A stretch of 6,459 bases of DNA from Bacteriovorax stolpii. GTDB taxonomy: Bacteria > Bdellovibrionota > Bacteriovoracia > Bacteriovoracales > Bacteriovoracaceae. The DNA lies in NCBI GenBank assembly GCA_945862475.1, contig CAMAYW010000147.1, positions 1 through 6,459 of the forward strand, read 5' to 3'. A program made the translations under genes and the position numbers. The notes beneath the pieces are model-generated. The model was not told the DNA's origin and ran no database searches. It was given only the letters and a program-made list of their open reading frames with translations. Of this stretch, positions 6,195-6,459 are shown piece by piece (within the stretch, counting starts at the first letter, position 1; each line of letters begins with the position of its first letter).

Positions 6195-6459
6195 ATGGAA
6201 ACATCTTACTTACTGACTTGGATTATTTTTACGCCTCTTCTTTTTGGACTACTTGTCACTCTTCTTCCAAATGGAATGGAACAAGTTTTTAGAAAAGTCG
6301 CTTTGGCACAGACAATCGTAAATGCTCTTCTTGCGACATATCTTTATGTCAATTTTGATGGTGCCTCAAGATTGTTTCAATTCGCTCATGTCATAAGTTG
6401 GTTACCAGACTGGGGGATCAATTATTCCGTTGCTATCGATGGTATTAGTTTACCTCTTG
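6195..6459 (+). CDS. nuoM: NADH-quinone oxidoreductase subunit M, N-terminal 88 codons (3' end outside window)
   Basis: NuoM is the middle antiporter-like proton-pumping subunit (ND4 homologue) between NuoL and NuoN. The frame runs open from ATG 6195 to the end of the window. Two membrane helices are visible (about residues 5-23 and 35-53). They are followed by WLPDWGINYSVAIDGISLPL, which fits the family pattern of a W-[IL]-P segment, then GI-Y-VGIDGISL ahead of helix 3. The V-A-IDG version has Ala where Gly is more usual. The first residues (METSYLL) resemble the NuoL start (METTYSS). The channel glutamate and lysines lie downstream of the window and cannot be checked. The call rests on the IDGISL motif and the position after nuoL. 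Confidence 0.94.
   Translation, partial: METSYLLTWIIFTPLLFGLLVTLLPNGMEQVFRKVALAQTIVNALLATYLYVNFDGASRLFQFAHVISWLPDWGINYSVAIDGISLPL

Noticed and set aside
1..6459. A hidden novel system such as a mobile element, defence island, CRISPR array or RNA gene.
   Set aside because: Coding sequence of eight nuo genes fills nearly every base in canonical order; I found no direct-repeat array, terminal inverted repeats, tRNA-like fold or foreign-looking composition.

Overview
The window is one uninterrupted stretch of a bacterial nuo operon, which encodes the proton-pumping NADH:quinone oxidoreductase (respiratory complex I). All genes are on the + strand in canonical order: nuoF (3' end only), nuoG, nuoH, nuoI, nuoJ, nuoK, nuoL and nuoM (5' end only). 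The six complete genes have unbroken frames and the expected cofactor-binding or proton-channel residues. I see no RNA gene, mobile element, CRISPR array or internal promoter. Intergenic gaps run from an 8-bp overlap to 12 bp, so no non-coding stretch is long enough to hold another gene.

Organism: a Gram-negative-type bacterium with moderately AT-rich DNA, T/A-rich third codon positions, and good Shine-Dalgarno sequences, several fused to the preceding TAA stop. The compact NuoG that keeps the N7 cluster ligands, together with the codon style, fits the former deltaproteobacteria/Bdellovibrionota or a similar lineage. This assignment is a low-confidence guess.

Layout: positions 1-226 hold the NuoF C-terminus with one N3 cluster cysteine. 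Positions 219-1763 hold a 514-residue NuoG with ligand sets for N1b, N5, N4 and N7 but a strongly shortened molybdopterin-oxidoreductase-like domain. Positions 1776-2843 hold NuoH (quinone-site membrane subunit), 2853-3368 NuoI (clusters N6a and N6b), 3369-3893 NuoJ and 3902-4204 NuoK. Positions 4210-6183 hold NuoL (distal antiporter-like subunit with its lateral helix, GTG start), and 6195-6459 the first 88 codons of NuoM.

How they work together: NuoF takes electrons from NADH through FMN and N3. They pass through NuoG (N1b, N4, N5) and NuoI (N6a, N6b) to N2 in NuoB, which lies outside the window, and reduce quinone at the NuoB/D/H interface. The energy released is transmitted through NuoH/J/K to the antiporter-like pumps NuoL, NuoM and NuoN (NuoN is presumably downstream).

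The region is essentially an ordinary housekeeping operon. The observation most worth a second look is the compact NuoG: its Mo-type domain has lost most of its length while the N7 ligand motif and the terminal EK-G-F-N signature remain.
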